Shown here in pieces: positions 15,755 to 23,973 of a stretch of 43,623 nucleotides of DNA; position 1 is the first letter of the stretch; the number at the start of each line of letters is the position of its first letter. Under the pieces are notes generated by a model. That model had not been told where the DNA came from and did not search any database. It was given only the letters and a program-made list of their open reading frames with translations. The stretch is taken from the NCBI GenBank assembly GCA_036278755.1, contig DASUKL010000013.1:1-43623 (forward strand). The letters are read 5' to 3'. Source of the DNA: DASUKL01 sp036278755 (GTDB taxonomy: Bacteria > Chloroflexota > Limnocylindria > Limnocylindrales > CSP1-4). The position numbers and the translations under genes were made by a program.

Positions 15755-16249
15755 TCAGCACCCGCTCGAGCAGACGCGCTCGACCGGGACCTTGGTGGTC
15801 GAAGTGATCGAGATCGGGCCGATGAGCTGGGCGATGATCGGGGTGATGGGAGTGAACTGGTAGTGGACCGTCACCACGGCTAGGCAACCGATCGCCAGGG
15901 GGGCGCAGTCAGTGGTGGTGTCCGAAGCCACGTCGGCAGGCGAGTGATAGACGACCGTGACATCGGTGGCCTGGGTGCCGAGCGAATTCCCGGCGGCCTG
16001 GGCGCATCCGGCCGCCGAGACGCCCGGGTCGGTCGTATCGCAGGTCAGGGTCGTGACGGTCGGATCCTGGTTGACGATCGCCACCCGGGCCGCGGAACGG
16101 GCCACGTTCGAGGCCGTGTTGTAGGCGAAGACGGCCCGTGAGAGGTCCACCATCCCGAACAGGACGAGGGCGATGACGGGGAAGACGAGGGCGAACTCGA
16201 CCAGGGCCTGGCCTCGCTGCCGCTGGGGAGTCCCGCGCCAGGCGCTCAT
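15755..16249 (-). CDS. TadE-like minor pseudopilin, cluster B
   Basis: A 164-residue TadE-like protein. RGQALVEFALVFPVIALVLF is the anchor, followed by DLSRAVFAYNTASNVARSAA. Outer-domain cysteines match those of the cluster A paralog, and the end is TSTTKVPVERVCSSGC. Start: ATG at 16249, overlapping the stop of the PKD-containing gene as ATGA. A longer start at 16285 would lie inside that gene. It is the middle gene of cluster B. Sequence between the pair 15755-16249 and 13054-13554 is alignable throughout, which supports duplication of the whole three-gene unit. Confidence 0.83.
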   Translation of the reverse strand: MSAWRGTPQRQRGQALVEFALVFPVIALVLFGMVDLSRAVFAYNTASNVARSAARVAIVNQDPTVTTLTCDTTDPGVSAAGCAQAAGNSLGTQATDVTVVYHSPADVASDTTTDCAPLAIGCLAVVTVHYQFTPITPIIAQLIGPISITSTTKVPVERVCSSGC

Positions 16250-17577
16250 GACTTGGCCCCGCCGACGACCGCGTAACTGGCGCATCCGGACGAACCCGGG
16301 AGGAACAGCCCGCCGGTCTGGTACTGGCTCTTGATCTGGAAATCGCCAGAGCCGGACGAGGGGGCGGTGGTCGTCGCGCCGGCCGTCGATCCGCTGCTCG
16401 CGTCGCCGTTGGCGAGGTACCAGAGCGGGCCGGTGAAGTTCGCGGCGCTCCAGAGCGACGCGGCTCCGCTCCCCTTGGTATTGGCGAAGTTGGGGACCTG
16501 GCAGCCGGTGGTGACGTAGTTCGTGATGGAGGAGGTGTTGCTGCCCCCGGACGTCGTCACCACGAGCGTCACGGTGAAGAACCCGGCGCTGGTGTAGGTA
16601 TGGCTCGGGTTCGCCGAGGTGCTCGTCCCGCCGTCACCGAACGTCCAGGCGTAGGTGGCACCTCCGGTGTTGCTCGAGGTGTTCGTGAAGTTCACCGCGA
16701 GGTTGTACGCACCTTGGATCGCGGACCCGGTGGATCCGCCGCCGGCGACGTAGATCGAGCCGATGACCGGGGTGCCGTAGAACCCGGCCACGGGCGGCCC
16801 GGAAGGCGTCGGCGAGATGGTGATGCTCTTGGTCGCCGAGGCGCAGGCTGAGGCGTTGCAGACGGTGAGCGTCACGGGATACGGCGTTCCGCTGGCCGCG
16901 GCGTAGACGTAGGTCGGGTCTTGCTGGATGCTCGTCCCGCCGTCGCCGAAGGTCCAGCTCCAGGTCGCCGCGCCGGTCGAGGTGTCCGTGAAGCTGACGG
17001 TCAGCGGCGCGGTCCCGGTCGTCGGCGCGAAGGTGAAGTCGGCTGTCGGTGCGCCGGGCAGCGGGACGCTCGAGCCCGGCAGATTGGCGATGGCGCCGGT
17101 CCGGATGGGAAAGAACGACTGCGATCCGATCGAGACCGACTGGCCGCCCAGGATCGTATCGAGGAAGGGCGTGATCAGGCCGAACCTGCAAGCCAGGCTC
17201 ACCTGGGCCGGATCACCGAGGTCGGTCCCGTCAGGGAAGGTCGGGTACGGCGGGTTGTGGCCGCTGCCATCGGCGTTGAGCGTGCAATCCGCCGAGCTCG
17301 TCTCTCGCTGGACCAGCGTCGTGTAGTCGGCCTGCTGGGCGGCCAGGCCGACGCCGACGAACGCGTCAGGGTAGGAGGCGGCGTAGTTCGCGGCGATCCG
17401 CGAGGCGTTGTTGAGGGTCACCCAGCCGAGGAAGACGCGTCCGAAATCGATGGCCATCAGCAACACGAGCATGAAGATCGGGAGGACAAGAGCGAACTCG
17501 GTCAAGCTTTGACCGCGCTGGCCGGGCGAGGTGCGCCGGCCCTGCAGTCGCCAGAGTCGGTCCATGGATCGGTCCAT
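16246..17577 (-). CDS. TadE-like pseudopilin with two PKD domains and a PASTA-like domain, cluster B
   Basis: A 443-residue protein. RGQSLTEFALVLPIFMLVLL at 21-40 is the TadE anchor. The outer TadE domain, to about 160, aligns with the cluster A counterpart (FFPIRTGAIANLP versus AFPIRAGAIAGIP). Two PKD-type beta domains follow (about 166-246 and 253-345), each with the WTFGDGGTS motif. A last cysteine-bracketed segment (from C349 in GCQVPNFANTKGS) aligns with the PASTA-like end of 13551-14300. PKD domains mediate surface protein-protein or glycan contacts. It looks like an adhesive tip-type minor pilin (inference). Start: ATG at 17577; a second ATG lies four codons later and neither has a strong ribosome site. 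Confidence 0.8.
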   Translation of the reverse strand: MDRSMDRLWRLQGRRTSPGQRGQSLTEFALVLPIFMLVLLMAIDFGRVFLGWVTLNNASRIAANYAASYPDAFVGVGLAAQQADYTTLVQRETSSADCTLNADGSGHNPPYPTFPDGTDLGDPAQVSLACRFGLITPFLDTILGGQSVSIGSQSFFPIRTGAIANLPGSSVPLPGAPTADFTFAPTTGTAPLTVSFTDTSTGAATWSWTFGDGGTSIQQDPTYVYAAASGTPYPVTLTVCNASACASATKSITISPTPSGPPVAGFYGTPVIGSIYVAGGGSTGSAIQGAYNLAVNFTNTSSNTGGATYAWTFGDGGTSTSANPSHTYTSAGFFTVTLVVTTSGGSNTSSITNYVTTGCQVPNFANTKGSGAASLWSAANFTGPLWYLANGDASSGSTAGATTTAPSSGSGDFQIKSQYQTGGLFLPGSSGCASYAVVGGAKS

Positions 17578-17779
17578 CGGTACCCCGGGCTACGTGGGCG
17601 AGGGGGTGAGCGTCAAGTCGCGACCTTTCGGCCGTCATTACAGGGGTGCAGCCTCGCACCAAGCGGCATTTCCAGCAGGTATCCGATGGTCCCAGGTGTA
17701 TCTAGGCCTGATGTACTAGCCAAACCACCGGGATGGGCCGGACTGCCCCGGACTCCACCACCGACGGCTCAGGCGGGGC

Positions 17780-19144
17780 TCAGGGCTCCTCGATCGGCTC
17801 CGCCGGCAGGGTGAAGACGAAGGCGGCCCCCGGCTCCGCGCCCCGGTCGGCCAACCAGAGGCGACCGCCCATGGTCTCGATCAGGCCGCGGGCCACGGGC
17901 AGGCCGAGGCCCGTGCCATCGGAGGTCTGGGGTGAGAGCCGGGCGAAGCGCTCGAAGGCCCGCTCGCGGTCCTCGGCGGCGATGCCCGGCCCGTGGTCGC
18001 GGATCGTGGCCTGCAGGGCCGTGCCGGCCAGGGCGATGCTGACCTCGATAGCGCCCTGGCCGTAGCGCACGGCGTTGTCGAGCAGGGCCCACACGACCTG
18101 CTCGACCCAGTCGCGGTCGGCCGTCGCCAGCCAGCCGGCGGCCGCGTCACCCACCGAGAAGGGCCGCTCCCCGTGGCCCAGGCTCTCCCACGCCCGCTGG
18201 ACGAGCGGCGCGAGGGCGAAGACGTCGATCTGGGGCCGCAGCGTGCCGGCCTCCAGGCGTGAGACGGTGAGCAGCTGCGAGACGAGCCGGCCCAGGCGGT
18301 CACTCTGCTCGACGATGATGCCCAGCCGGCGGTCCTCCGACTCGTCGGCCAGCTGGGCGGCGAAGGCCCGGATCGACGTCAGTGGGGTCTGGAGGTTGTG
18401 GCTCACCCCGCGCAGGAACTCGTTCTTCAGCTCGGCCAGCTCGGTGGCCGTGGCGAACAGCTCGGCGTTGCGGATGGCGGCGGCGAGCTGGAGGCCGAAG
18501 ATGCGGAACAGGTCGACGTCGGCCGGGCCCCACTCCCGGGTGGGGACCTGGACGGCGACCAGGGTCCCGATGTGGTCGGCTCCGACGTCCAGCGCCGTGC
18601 GGACCTCGTAGGCCTCGCCCGGCACGCGTTCAGCGAGGGGCGGCATGAGGGCCTCGTCGCGACCGAGGTAGACGATGGCCCGGGTGAAGCCGAAGGCGCT
18701 CACGGCGGCCGATTCGGCGGTCTTGACCAGCCCCTGGACCCCGTCCTGGGGCGAGAAGCCGGCTACCGCCTGGGAGACGAGGGCCAGGGAGCGGTTGCGG
18801 GCGGCGAGCGCATCGGCCAGGCGGTTGTGACTGGCGGCCAAGCGGTCGAGCTCGTCGTCGCCGCCGGTGCCGGGCAGGCGGGCGGAGAGGTCGCCGGCCT
18901 GGAGGCGATCGAGGGTCCGGGTCAGCTCATGGAGCGGCCCGATGAGCCAGCTCCTGAGGGGCGGACCGGCCAGGACGATCATGACGACGGCCACGACGGC
19001 GGTGGCCAGGAACGCCGCGGCGAAGCCGGTCCGGGGCGCGGTGGGGTCGAGGGCCAGGAGCAGGACGGCGACGACGAGGAGGGGTAGGAGGGCCGCCGCG
19101 CCGATGGCCAGCAGGAGGCGCACGGCGAGCGGTAGGCGGCGCAC
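17780..19144 (-). CDS. Sensor histidine kinase (2 TM, HAMP, GAF, HisKA, HATPase)
   Basis: A 454-residue membrane kinase. Two helices (about 9-31 and 40-60) are joined by a very short outer loop. A HAMP linker follows (about 62-115), then a GAF-like domain (about 125-235). HisKA has the phospho-acceptor H249 in SHNLQTPLTS. HATPase has the N-box around N357 (LLDNAVR), G1 DHGPG (383-387) and G2 GTGLGL (410-415). The H-box reads NLQTP rather than the common ELRTP. With almost no outer loop, it probably senses inside the cell or membrane, perhaps through GAF. Start: GTG at 19144, five bases after the regulator stop, so the two are an operon. It should phosphorylate the adjacent regulator. Confidence 0.9.
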   Translation of the reverse strand: MRRLPLAVRLLLAIGAAALLPLLVVAVLLLALDPTAPRTGFAAAFLATAVVAVVMIVLAGPPLRSWLIGPLHELTRTLDRLQAGDLSARLPGTGGDDELDRLAASHNRLADALAARNRSLALVSQAVAGFSPQDGVQGLVKTAESAAVSAFGFTRAIVYLGRDEALMPPLAERVPGEAYEVRTALDVGADHIGTLVAVQVPTREWGPADVDLFRIFGLQLAAAIRNAELFATATELAELKNEFLRGVSHNLQTPLTSIRAFAAQLADESEDRRLGIIVEQSDRLGRLVSQLLTVSRLEAGTLRPQIDVFALAPLVQRAWESLGHGERPFSVGDAAAGWLATADRDWVEQVVWALLDNAVRYGQGAIEVSIALAGTALQATIRDHGPGIAAEDRERAFERFARLSPQTSDGTGLGLPVARGLIETMGGRLWLADRGAEPGAAFVFTLPAEPIEEP

Positions 19145-19149
19145 GGGCC

Positions 19150-19878
19150 TCAGGTGCTCGAGGGCTGGTCGGGGACCGGCGCGTGTCTCACGAGCCGGTA
19201 ACCCAGGCCCCGCACGGTCTCGACGTAGACCGGCGTCCCGTGCCCGGGCTCGATCTTGCGGCGCAGGCGAGCCATGGTCACCCAGACGTAGCTGGGGTCG
19301 GGCGTCTCGGTCTCGGCCCACCCGCGGGCCAGGAGGGTATCCGTGATGACGGTCTGGCCGACGTTGGCCGCGAGCGCATAGAGGAGCCTTGATTCGACCG
19401 GCGTGAGACGCACTTCGACGCCGTTGACGAAGGCCCGACGCCGCTGAAGGTCGAGCGTGAGCTCGGGTCCGAGCTCCAGCCGGCCGGCGGGCACCCGGTC
19501 GCCGACCCGCCGCAGGACCCGATTGATGCGCGCCCGCAGCTCCGGGTAGTGGAAGGGCTTGGTGATGTAGTCCTCGGCCACCTCTTCGAGGGCCTGGGCC
19601 TTGCTGTCGCCGGCGTCGATGGCCGAGAGGACGATGATCGGCAGGTCGGCCCGCTCCTTGACCTGGCGGGCCAGGTTCAGCCCGTCGAGGCGGGGCATCA
19701 GCATGTCCACGACCATGAGATCGGGCCATTCACCTTCGAGCCGGCGCAGGGCTTCCTGCCCGTCGCGCGCGGTCCGCACCTCGAAGCCGTCGTCGCGGAG
19801 CTGCTCGGCGAGGAAGACCAGCAGGTTCGGATCGTCGTCCACGAGCAACAGCCGGATGGCTCGATGGGGCAGGCTCAT
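19150..19878 (-). CDS. OmpR/PhoB-family response regulator
   Basis: A 242-residue regulator. The receiver domain has acidic residues DDD (14-16), phospho-acceptor D58 in VVDMLMP and the conserved K107 in ITKPF. A winged-helix DNA-binding domain follows (LTPVESRLLYALAANVGQ to YVETVRGLGYRL). It most resembles KdpE-like members in arrangement. Start: ATG at 19878 rather than 19890, because TATGCT lies seven bases upstream in the leaderless-promoter position seen elsewhere here, and because there is no ribosome site. It is the first gene of the two-component operon and pairs with the kinase. Targets are unknown; the nearby sigma operon and pseudopilin clusters are possible but unproven. Confidence 0.92.
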   Translation of the reverse strand: MSLPHRAIRLLLVDDDPNLLVFLAEQLRDDGFEVRTARDGQEALRRLEGEWPDLMVVDMLMPRLDGLNLARQVKERADLPIIVLSAIDAGDSKAQALEEVAEDYITKPFHYPELRARINRVLRRVGDRVPAGRLELGPELTLDLQRRRAFVNGVEVRLTPVESRLLYALAANVGQTVITDTLLARGWAETETPDPSYVWVTMARLRRKIEPGHGTPVYVETVRGLGYRLVRHAPVPDQPSST

Positions 19879-19885
19879 CGGGCCG

Positions 19886-19891
19886 AGCATA
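19886..19891 (-). promoter_or_regulatory. -10 box of a leaderless promoter for the two-component operon
   Basis: TATGCT on the minus strand with a seven-base spacer before the ATG at 19878. Transcription would begin at or next to the start codon. The same geometry recurs before other SD-less genes in the window. Confidence 0.45.
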
Positions 19892-19942
19892 GCTCACGCG
19901 ATTCGGCCAGATCCCGGCCGGCGGGCCCGCGGCAGGGTGGAT

Positions 19943-20872
19943 TCAGGGCGCTCCGGGCGCGTGGTCGGGCGTAGCCGCCGGCGAGCTGGGATGGGGGGAT
20001 GGCGTCGGGGGGGCCGGCGGGCTCGTCGCGGCCGACGATGCTGGGCTCGTGCCCGGCGGCGAAGGGGATGGCGCGGCGGACGTGGCGCCGGCGGGCGGCG
20101 CATCGCCGGGCGGTGTGGCCCCCGGGTCCTGGGACGGCGGGTTCGATCGGCCGTTCCCATGCCTGTTCCCGTTCCCGCTGCCGTCATCGGCTGGAGAACG
20201 CCCGGGTGCTGGGCCGACGTCCAGCCTGGCCTGCTGCAAGGCGGTCAGGGCCTGCGTCACGCCAGGCCGGGCGCTGGCCGGCACCTCGGTCAGCAACTGT
20301 TGCAGGACCTGGACCTGCTGATCGAAGACGGCTCGGGTTCGCGCCAGCTGCGCAGCCACGACGTCTTCTTGATCGAGCGTGTCCTCGAGCGTCTGCTGGT
20401 AGGCGGTCATGGTGTCGGCGAGGGCCCCGGCATCACCTCGCTGGTTGGCCTGCCGGGCATCGGCGACGTGGGTACCCAGGCGATCGAGGTCGACCTCCAG
20501 CCGGGCTGCCGTCCCACTGGGGGGCAGGGTCAGCCGTTCGACCGCCAGCCGCAGGCCGAAGAACGGTTGTCCGGGCCCGCTCGCCGCAGCGACGAGGCCC
20601 GCCCCCCCGCCGAGCACCACCGCAGCGGCCAGGATGGAGGCCACGACGGGATGTCGAAGGCCCTGAGGGAGCCAGCGAAGACGGGTGCCCGGGCCAGGGC
20701 CCGTCGGCCTCACGCCGGAGGGACCGCCGCTCGCCTGGAGCTGGCTGAAGGCCGCCAGGGAGGCGGAACGGCTGCGTTCGAGCGCCTCGGGCTCTGGATC
20801 CAGCGCCGCGGCGGCATCGCCCAGGCGGCCGGGCAGGTCGTCATCCACTCGATCGGACCAGGGCCCACTCAC
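19943..20872 (-). CDS. DUF5667-like single-pass membrane protein, probable sigma-factor partner
   Basis: A 309-residue protein. A cytoplasmic N-terminus of about 75 residues (contains LPGRLGDAAAALDPEPEALE) precedes one membrane helix (about 76-98). The outer part starts GQPFFGLRLAVERLTLPP and continues in a long helical, coiled-coil-like stretch (DLDRLGTHVADARQ onward), matching the pattern of DUF5667 proteins. The last 90 residues are Pro/Ser/Ala-rich and disordered. It starts with GTG at 20872 overlapping the sigma-factor stop (GTGA), so the two are coupled. That pairing suggests an anti-sigma or regulated-target role. There is no recognisable zinc anti-sigma motif, so the function is inferred from context. 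Confidence 0.6.
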   Translation of the reverse strand: MSGPWSDRVDDDLPGRLGDAAAALDPEPEALERSRSASLAAFSQLQASGGPSGVRPTGPGPGTRLRWLPQGLRHPVVASILAAAVVLGGGAGLVAAASGPGQPFFGLRLAVERLTLPPSGTAARLEVDLDRLGTHVADARQANQRGDAGALADTMTAYQQTLEDTLDQEDVVAAQLARTRAVFDQQVQVLQQLLTEVPASARPGVTQALTALQQARLDVGPAPGRSPADDGSGNGNRHGNGRSNPPSQDPGATPPGDAPPAGATSAAPSPSPPGTSPASSAATSPPAPPTPSPHPSSPAATPDHAPGAP

Positions 20873-21420
20873 GGCCGCTCCTCGGCCGCCAGCGTGCGGC
20901 GCAGCGCCTCGAGGGCCCGGAACTGCAGGGCCCGGACCGCGCCCGCGCGGCGCCCGAGCACGGCCCCGACCTCCCGCGGTTCGAGGCCGCCGAAGAACCG
21001 CAGACGCACCACCTCCTGCTGCTCTGGGGTGAGGTCCTCGATGGCCCGCCGGATGCGCTCGACCTCGGACGCGAGGAGGGCCTGCTCCTCGGGCCCCGGG
21101 TCCGTGGAGGAGGCCCCCGAGGCGTACTCCAGCTGGTGGCTGGGGTGCACCGTCCGGGCTCGGTCGATGACGGCGTTGCGCGTGAGGCGGAAGGCCCAGG
21201 CGGCGAAGGGCACGCCTCTCGGCTGGTAACGGGGCAAGGCTTCGACCATCTTCAGGAAGACCTGCTGGACCAGATCCGCCGTGTCATCGGGATCGCGGAC
21301 CCGCATGCGGACATAGCGGTACAACCGCGGTGCAAGAGCGTCGTGGAGCGCGGCGAAGGCTTCGGCATCGCCGCGGCAGGCGCGCGCGGCGAGGCTGTCG
21401 AGATCCGGGCCATCAGCCAT
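20869..21420 (-). CDS. ECF-type RNA polymerase sigma factor
   Basis: A 183-residue sigma-70-family factor with only regions 2 and 4. Region 2 has RLYRYVRMRVRDPDDTADLV, the DxxQxVF core helix (LVQQVFLKMVEALPRY) and WAFRLTRNAVIDRAR. Region 4 has LTPEQQEVVRLRFFGGLEPR followed by the HTH. No extra C-terminal domain. It redirects RNA polymerase to a small regulon, probably under an envelope or stress signal through the coupled membrane protein. The upstream 200 bases contain the terminator of the next gene. The GGAACC-like element before 34658 might be an ECF -35, but that link is speculative. Confidence 0.93.
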   Translation of the reverse strand: MADGPDLDSLAARACRGDAEAFAALHDALAPRLYRYVRMRVRDPDDTADLVQQVFLKMVEALPRYQPRGVPFAAWAFRLTRNAVIDRARTVHPSHQLEYASGASSTDPGPEEQALLASEVERIRRAIEDLTPEQQEVVRLRFFGGLEPREVGAVLGRRAGAVRALQFRALEALRRTLAAEERP

Positions 21421-21570
21421 GAGAACGAGGTGCGGCGGCCGTCGTTACGGACACGCGCCGGCGGCAGAACGGCGCAGCGAAGCCTCGCTACGCGTTCGGG
21501 GAAGGAGCATGCCGCTGCGACTGGACCGGTGTCGGCGCATCCGGGGAGGGTAGCCGCTTCAGGCCGCAGA

Positions 21571-21602
21571 ATCGAACAGCCCGCCGAAGCGGGCTGTTCG
21601 AT
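21571..21602 (-). terminator. Perfect 14-bp hairpin with UUCG loop
   Basis: ATCGAACAGCCCGC and its exact complement are joined, on the minus-strand transcript, by a UUCG tetraloop closed by C-G, an exceptionally stable RNA hairpin. It lies 21 bases after the stop of the small exported protein gene. It lacks a U-tract. Confidence 0.65.
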
Positions 21603-21622
21603 GCGTTCGGGGACGGTCGTTT

Positions 21623-22183
21623 TCAGGGATGAGCGGGCGGCGTGGGGTGGTCCATGGCCTGCGGCGGCAGGCTGTGGGTCGGATGGGGGCTCGGAGTACC
21701 CGAGGCCTGGCCGGAGCCGGCCGACTCGATGGCCGACCGGGCCTTGTCCAGGCCCATCTGCTGGCTGTCGATCCGGTCGAGCAGCTTCGCCAGGGCGGCA
21801 AGGGCGTGGTCATTGGCGTGACCGTTGGCCACCAGCTTGTCACGGACGCCCTGGAGCGTCGCGCGGAGCCGCGCCTCGTTGGCCTCGAGCGTGGCCAGGA
21901 CGGCGGCATGGGCGTCGTCGGCGGCGGGCGATCCGGCAGGGGATGCACTCGGCGAGGACGTCGCCGCGGGCGAGGTGATCGCGGACGGCCGCGGCGGCGA
22001 GGGATGATCGCCCTTCGCAGCGATAGCGATCGGGTTGGTAGGTCCGCTGCCCGCGGCCGGTGGCAGCACGCCCGCCGGTCCCACGACCAGGGTCGCCGCG
22101 GCGGTCACGGCGACGATGCCGGTCGCGACCTTGGCGGTGCCGAGGCCGGTCAGGATGTGGAGCGCGTTGGAGAGTCCGTTCAT
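21623..22183 (-). CDS. Small exported/membrane-anchored protein with coiled coil and Pro/Ser-rich ends
   Basis: 186 residues, not assigned to a known family. A hydrophobic stretch (about 17-45, TAKVATGIVAVTAAATLVVG) could be a signal anchor. A Pro/Ser/Ala-rich segment (about 58-88) follows, then a charged helical region (about 90-155, LEANEARLRATLQGVRDKL) likely to form a coiled coil, then a Pro/His/Ser tail. The layout (anchor, helical rod, disordered tail) mirrors the DUF5667-like protein next door, so it may belong to the same regulon. AGGAGG is 12 bases before the ATG, somewhat far. A UUCG hairpin follows the gene. Confidence 0.6.
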   Translation of the reverse strand: MNGLSNALHILTGLGTAKVATGIVAVTAAATLVVGPAGVLPPAAGSGPTNPIAIAAKGDHPSPPRPSAITSPAATSSPSASPAGSPAADDAHAAVLATLEANEARLRATLQGVRDKLVANGHANDHALAALAKLLDRIDSQQMGLDKARSAIESAGSGQASGTPSPHPTHSLPPQAMDHPTPPAHP

Positions 22184-22268
22184 AGCGCGGAGTCGCCTCC
22201 TGGGATGCGGTCGTGCGCCGCTCGAGGCGACGCGATCACTGAGGAGGAACGACCCGCTCCCGGATCCG

Positions 22269-23933
22269 TTACGCGGCCGGGCGTGCGGTGGAGGCCAGGG
22301 CGGCGCGTTCGGCCAGGGCCGGAGGGAGCGAACCCGACCCCGTCAGGGTGTCATGGAAGTCGCGCAGGAGGTCGATGGGCGCCTCGCCCGCCGCGCCGGC
22401 GTAGCCGCGCGCCGCGAGGTACGCGTCGCGGATGCGGAGGATCTCCAGGCAACCGGTGAGGTAGGCCGAGGCCTGGGTGGGCCAGGCGCAGTATCGGCCG
22501 ACCTCCACCCGCGCCGTGGGCTCGGGCATGGCCGCCTTGTGGGCCATGAAGGCCACCGCCGCCTCGACGTCCATCTCGCCCAGGTGGAGGCTCGTGTCGA
22601 CGATGATGCGGGCCGCCCGGAAGAGCGTGGCGTTGAGGTGGTACAGCTCCTGGATGGGTTCCTCGAAGAAGCCCTGCTCGCGCATCGCCCGTTCGGCGTA
22701 GAGGGCCCAGCCCTCGCTGAAGTAGGGCGTCCCGAAGACGCTGCGCACGGGCCGTGGATTGGCCTTGCGCATGACCAGATGCCAGTGGTGGCCGGGGTAG
22801 GTCTCGTGGACGCTGACGGTGGGGATGTCGCCGTCGCTGTTCGACTCGAGGCGCTGGCGGATCTCGTCGGGGCTCGACCCTTCGGGCAGGAAGGGCACGT
22901 AGAAGTGGCCCAGCAGGCGGTCGCTGAAGGCCGGGGGGCTGGAGTAGCCGGCCACGCCCACGACCGGCCGGCGGAAGGGCGGTGACGGCACCACCGCGCA
23001 CTCCTCGCCCGGGGGCAGCGTCACCAGGGCGCTGCGGGCCAGGAAGCGGCGGGCCTTCTCCGTCCAGGCCTCGTAGGTCTGGCGCATGCCCTCCTCGTCG
23101 GCGGCATGGACGGTGTTGGCCTGCTCGAGGACGGCCTGGAAGTCGGGGCCGCCCTGCGTCCGCTGGCTCAGCTCGCGCATCTCGGCCGCCACCCGGTCGT
23201 ACTCGGCCTGGCCGCGATCGCGCAGCTGGCGGGCGTCGAGCGAGAGCAGCTCGCGTTCCTGGAGCAGGCGGGAGTAGCGCTCCTCGCCCAGCTGCCAGGT
23301 GCCGCTGGCCCGCTCGGCCAGGTCGCCGAGGAAGGCGACGAAGGCATCGAGGGCCCGGGCGGCCTGTTCGCCGGCGGCGGCCAGGCGAAGGCGGTCGGGA
23401 CCGTCGGCCACCTCGGCCGGCAGGAACTCGCGGCAGTAACTGGCCGCGCCCCGGGTGCCGCCCATGGCCCGACGGATGATCAACGGGCTGGCCAGGCCCG
23501 GATCGAGGTTGGCCTTGCCGGCCTCCAGGGCCGCGGGCGCAGCCTCGAGGCGGGCGATGGCCGCATCGACCAGCTCGTGCTCGGGCCGCAGCCGGTCGAG
23601 GAAGAGGCCGTAGACGCCGCTGGTGATGGGCTCGATGTAGGTCAGCGGCTCGCGTCGCCACTCGGCCCACTCGCGGAGGATGGCCCGGCCGCGGAGGACG
23701 GCCAGGATGAGGTCGCGGTCGATGGCCTCGTCCACCGAGAGGCCGGCCGAGTCGACGGCCTGGAAGCGGGTCAGCCACTCGGCCGCCTGCGCGTCGCGGC
23801 GTTCGAACCCGGAGGCCGAGAGGTCGTCGAGCCGGTCGTCGAAGCGGGTCAGGCCCAGGCCGCTGGCCCGCACGGGGCGCTCGTCGTACTCCTGGGCCAG
23901 GAAGGTGTCGATCAGCGGTTGCGACTCAGTCAT
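22269..23933 (-). CDS. DUF885 family protein, predicted gluzincin-like metallopeptidase
   Basis: A 554-residue protein of the DUF885 family. The metal motif is HETYPGHHW (H376, E377, H382), not a plain HExxH but the pattern seen in this family, and the downstream FSEGWALYAERAM supplies the likely third ligand glutamate. The rest is mostly helical, and there is no signal peptide. The family is uncharacterised but generally predicted to be peptidase-like. It begins at ATG 23933 with no ribosome site; CAGACT seven bases upstream fits a weak leaderless -10. It sits 40 bp after endonuclease III and is probably partly co-transcribed with it. Confidence 0.85.
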   Translation of the reverse strand: MTESQPLIDTFLAQEYDERPVRASGLGLTRFDDRLDDLSASGFERRDAQAAEWLTRFQAVDSAGLSVDEAIDRDLILAVLRGRAILREWAEWRREPLTYIEPITSGVYGLFLDRLRPEHELVDAAIARLEAAPAALEAGKANLDPGLASPLIIRRAMGGTRGAASYCREFLPAEVADGPDRLRLAAAGEQAARALDAFVAFLGDLAERASGTWQLGEERYSRLLQERELLSLDARQLRDRGQAEYDRVAAEMRELSQRTQGGPDFQAVLEQANTVHAADEEGMRQTYEAWTEKARRFLARSALVTLPPGEECAVVPSPPFRRPVVGVAGYSSPPAFSDRLLGHFYVPFLPEGSSPDEIRQRLESNSDGDIPTVSVHETYPGHHWHLVMRKANPRPVRSVFGTPYFSEGWALYAERAMREQGFFEEPIQELYHLNATLFRAARIIVDTSLHLGEMDVEAAVAFMAHKAAMPEPTARVEVGRYCAWPTQASAYLTGCLEILRIRDAYLAARGYAGAAGEAPIDLLRDFHDTLTGSGSLPPALAERAALASTARPAA

Positions 23934-23973
23934 GGCCGTGAGTCTGCCATCCCGCGACCGAGGCGGTCGTTCC

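Noticed and set aside
17578..17779. A riboswitch (c-di-GMP type) or strong promoter upstream of pseudopilin cluster B
   Set aside because: I could not find the conserved core of any riboswitch class. TTGGCT (17723-17718) with TACACC 17 bp on is a weak promoter match only, so no feature was called.
17780..19729. A longer 649-residue kinase starting inside the response-regulator gene
   Set aside because: The first 195 residues are an Arg/Pro-rich off-frame reading of the regulator. The GTG at 19144 gives a normal kinase beginning at its first membrane helix.
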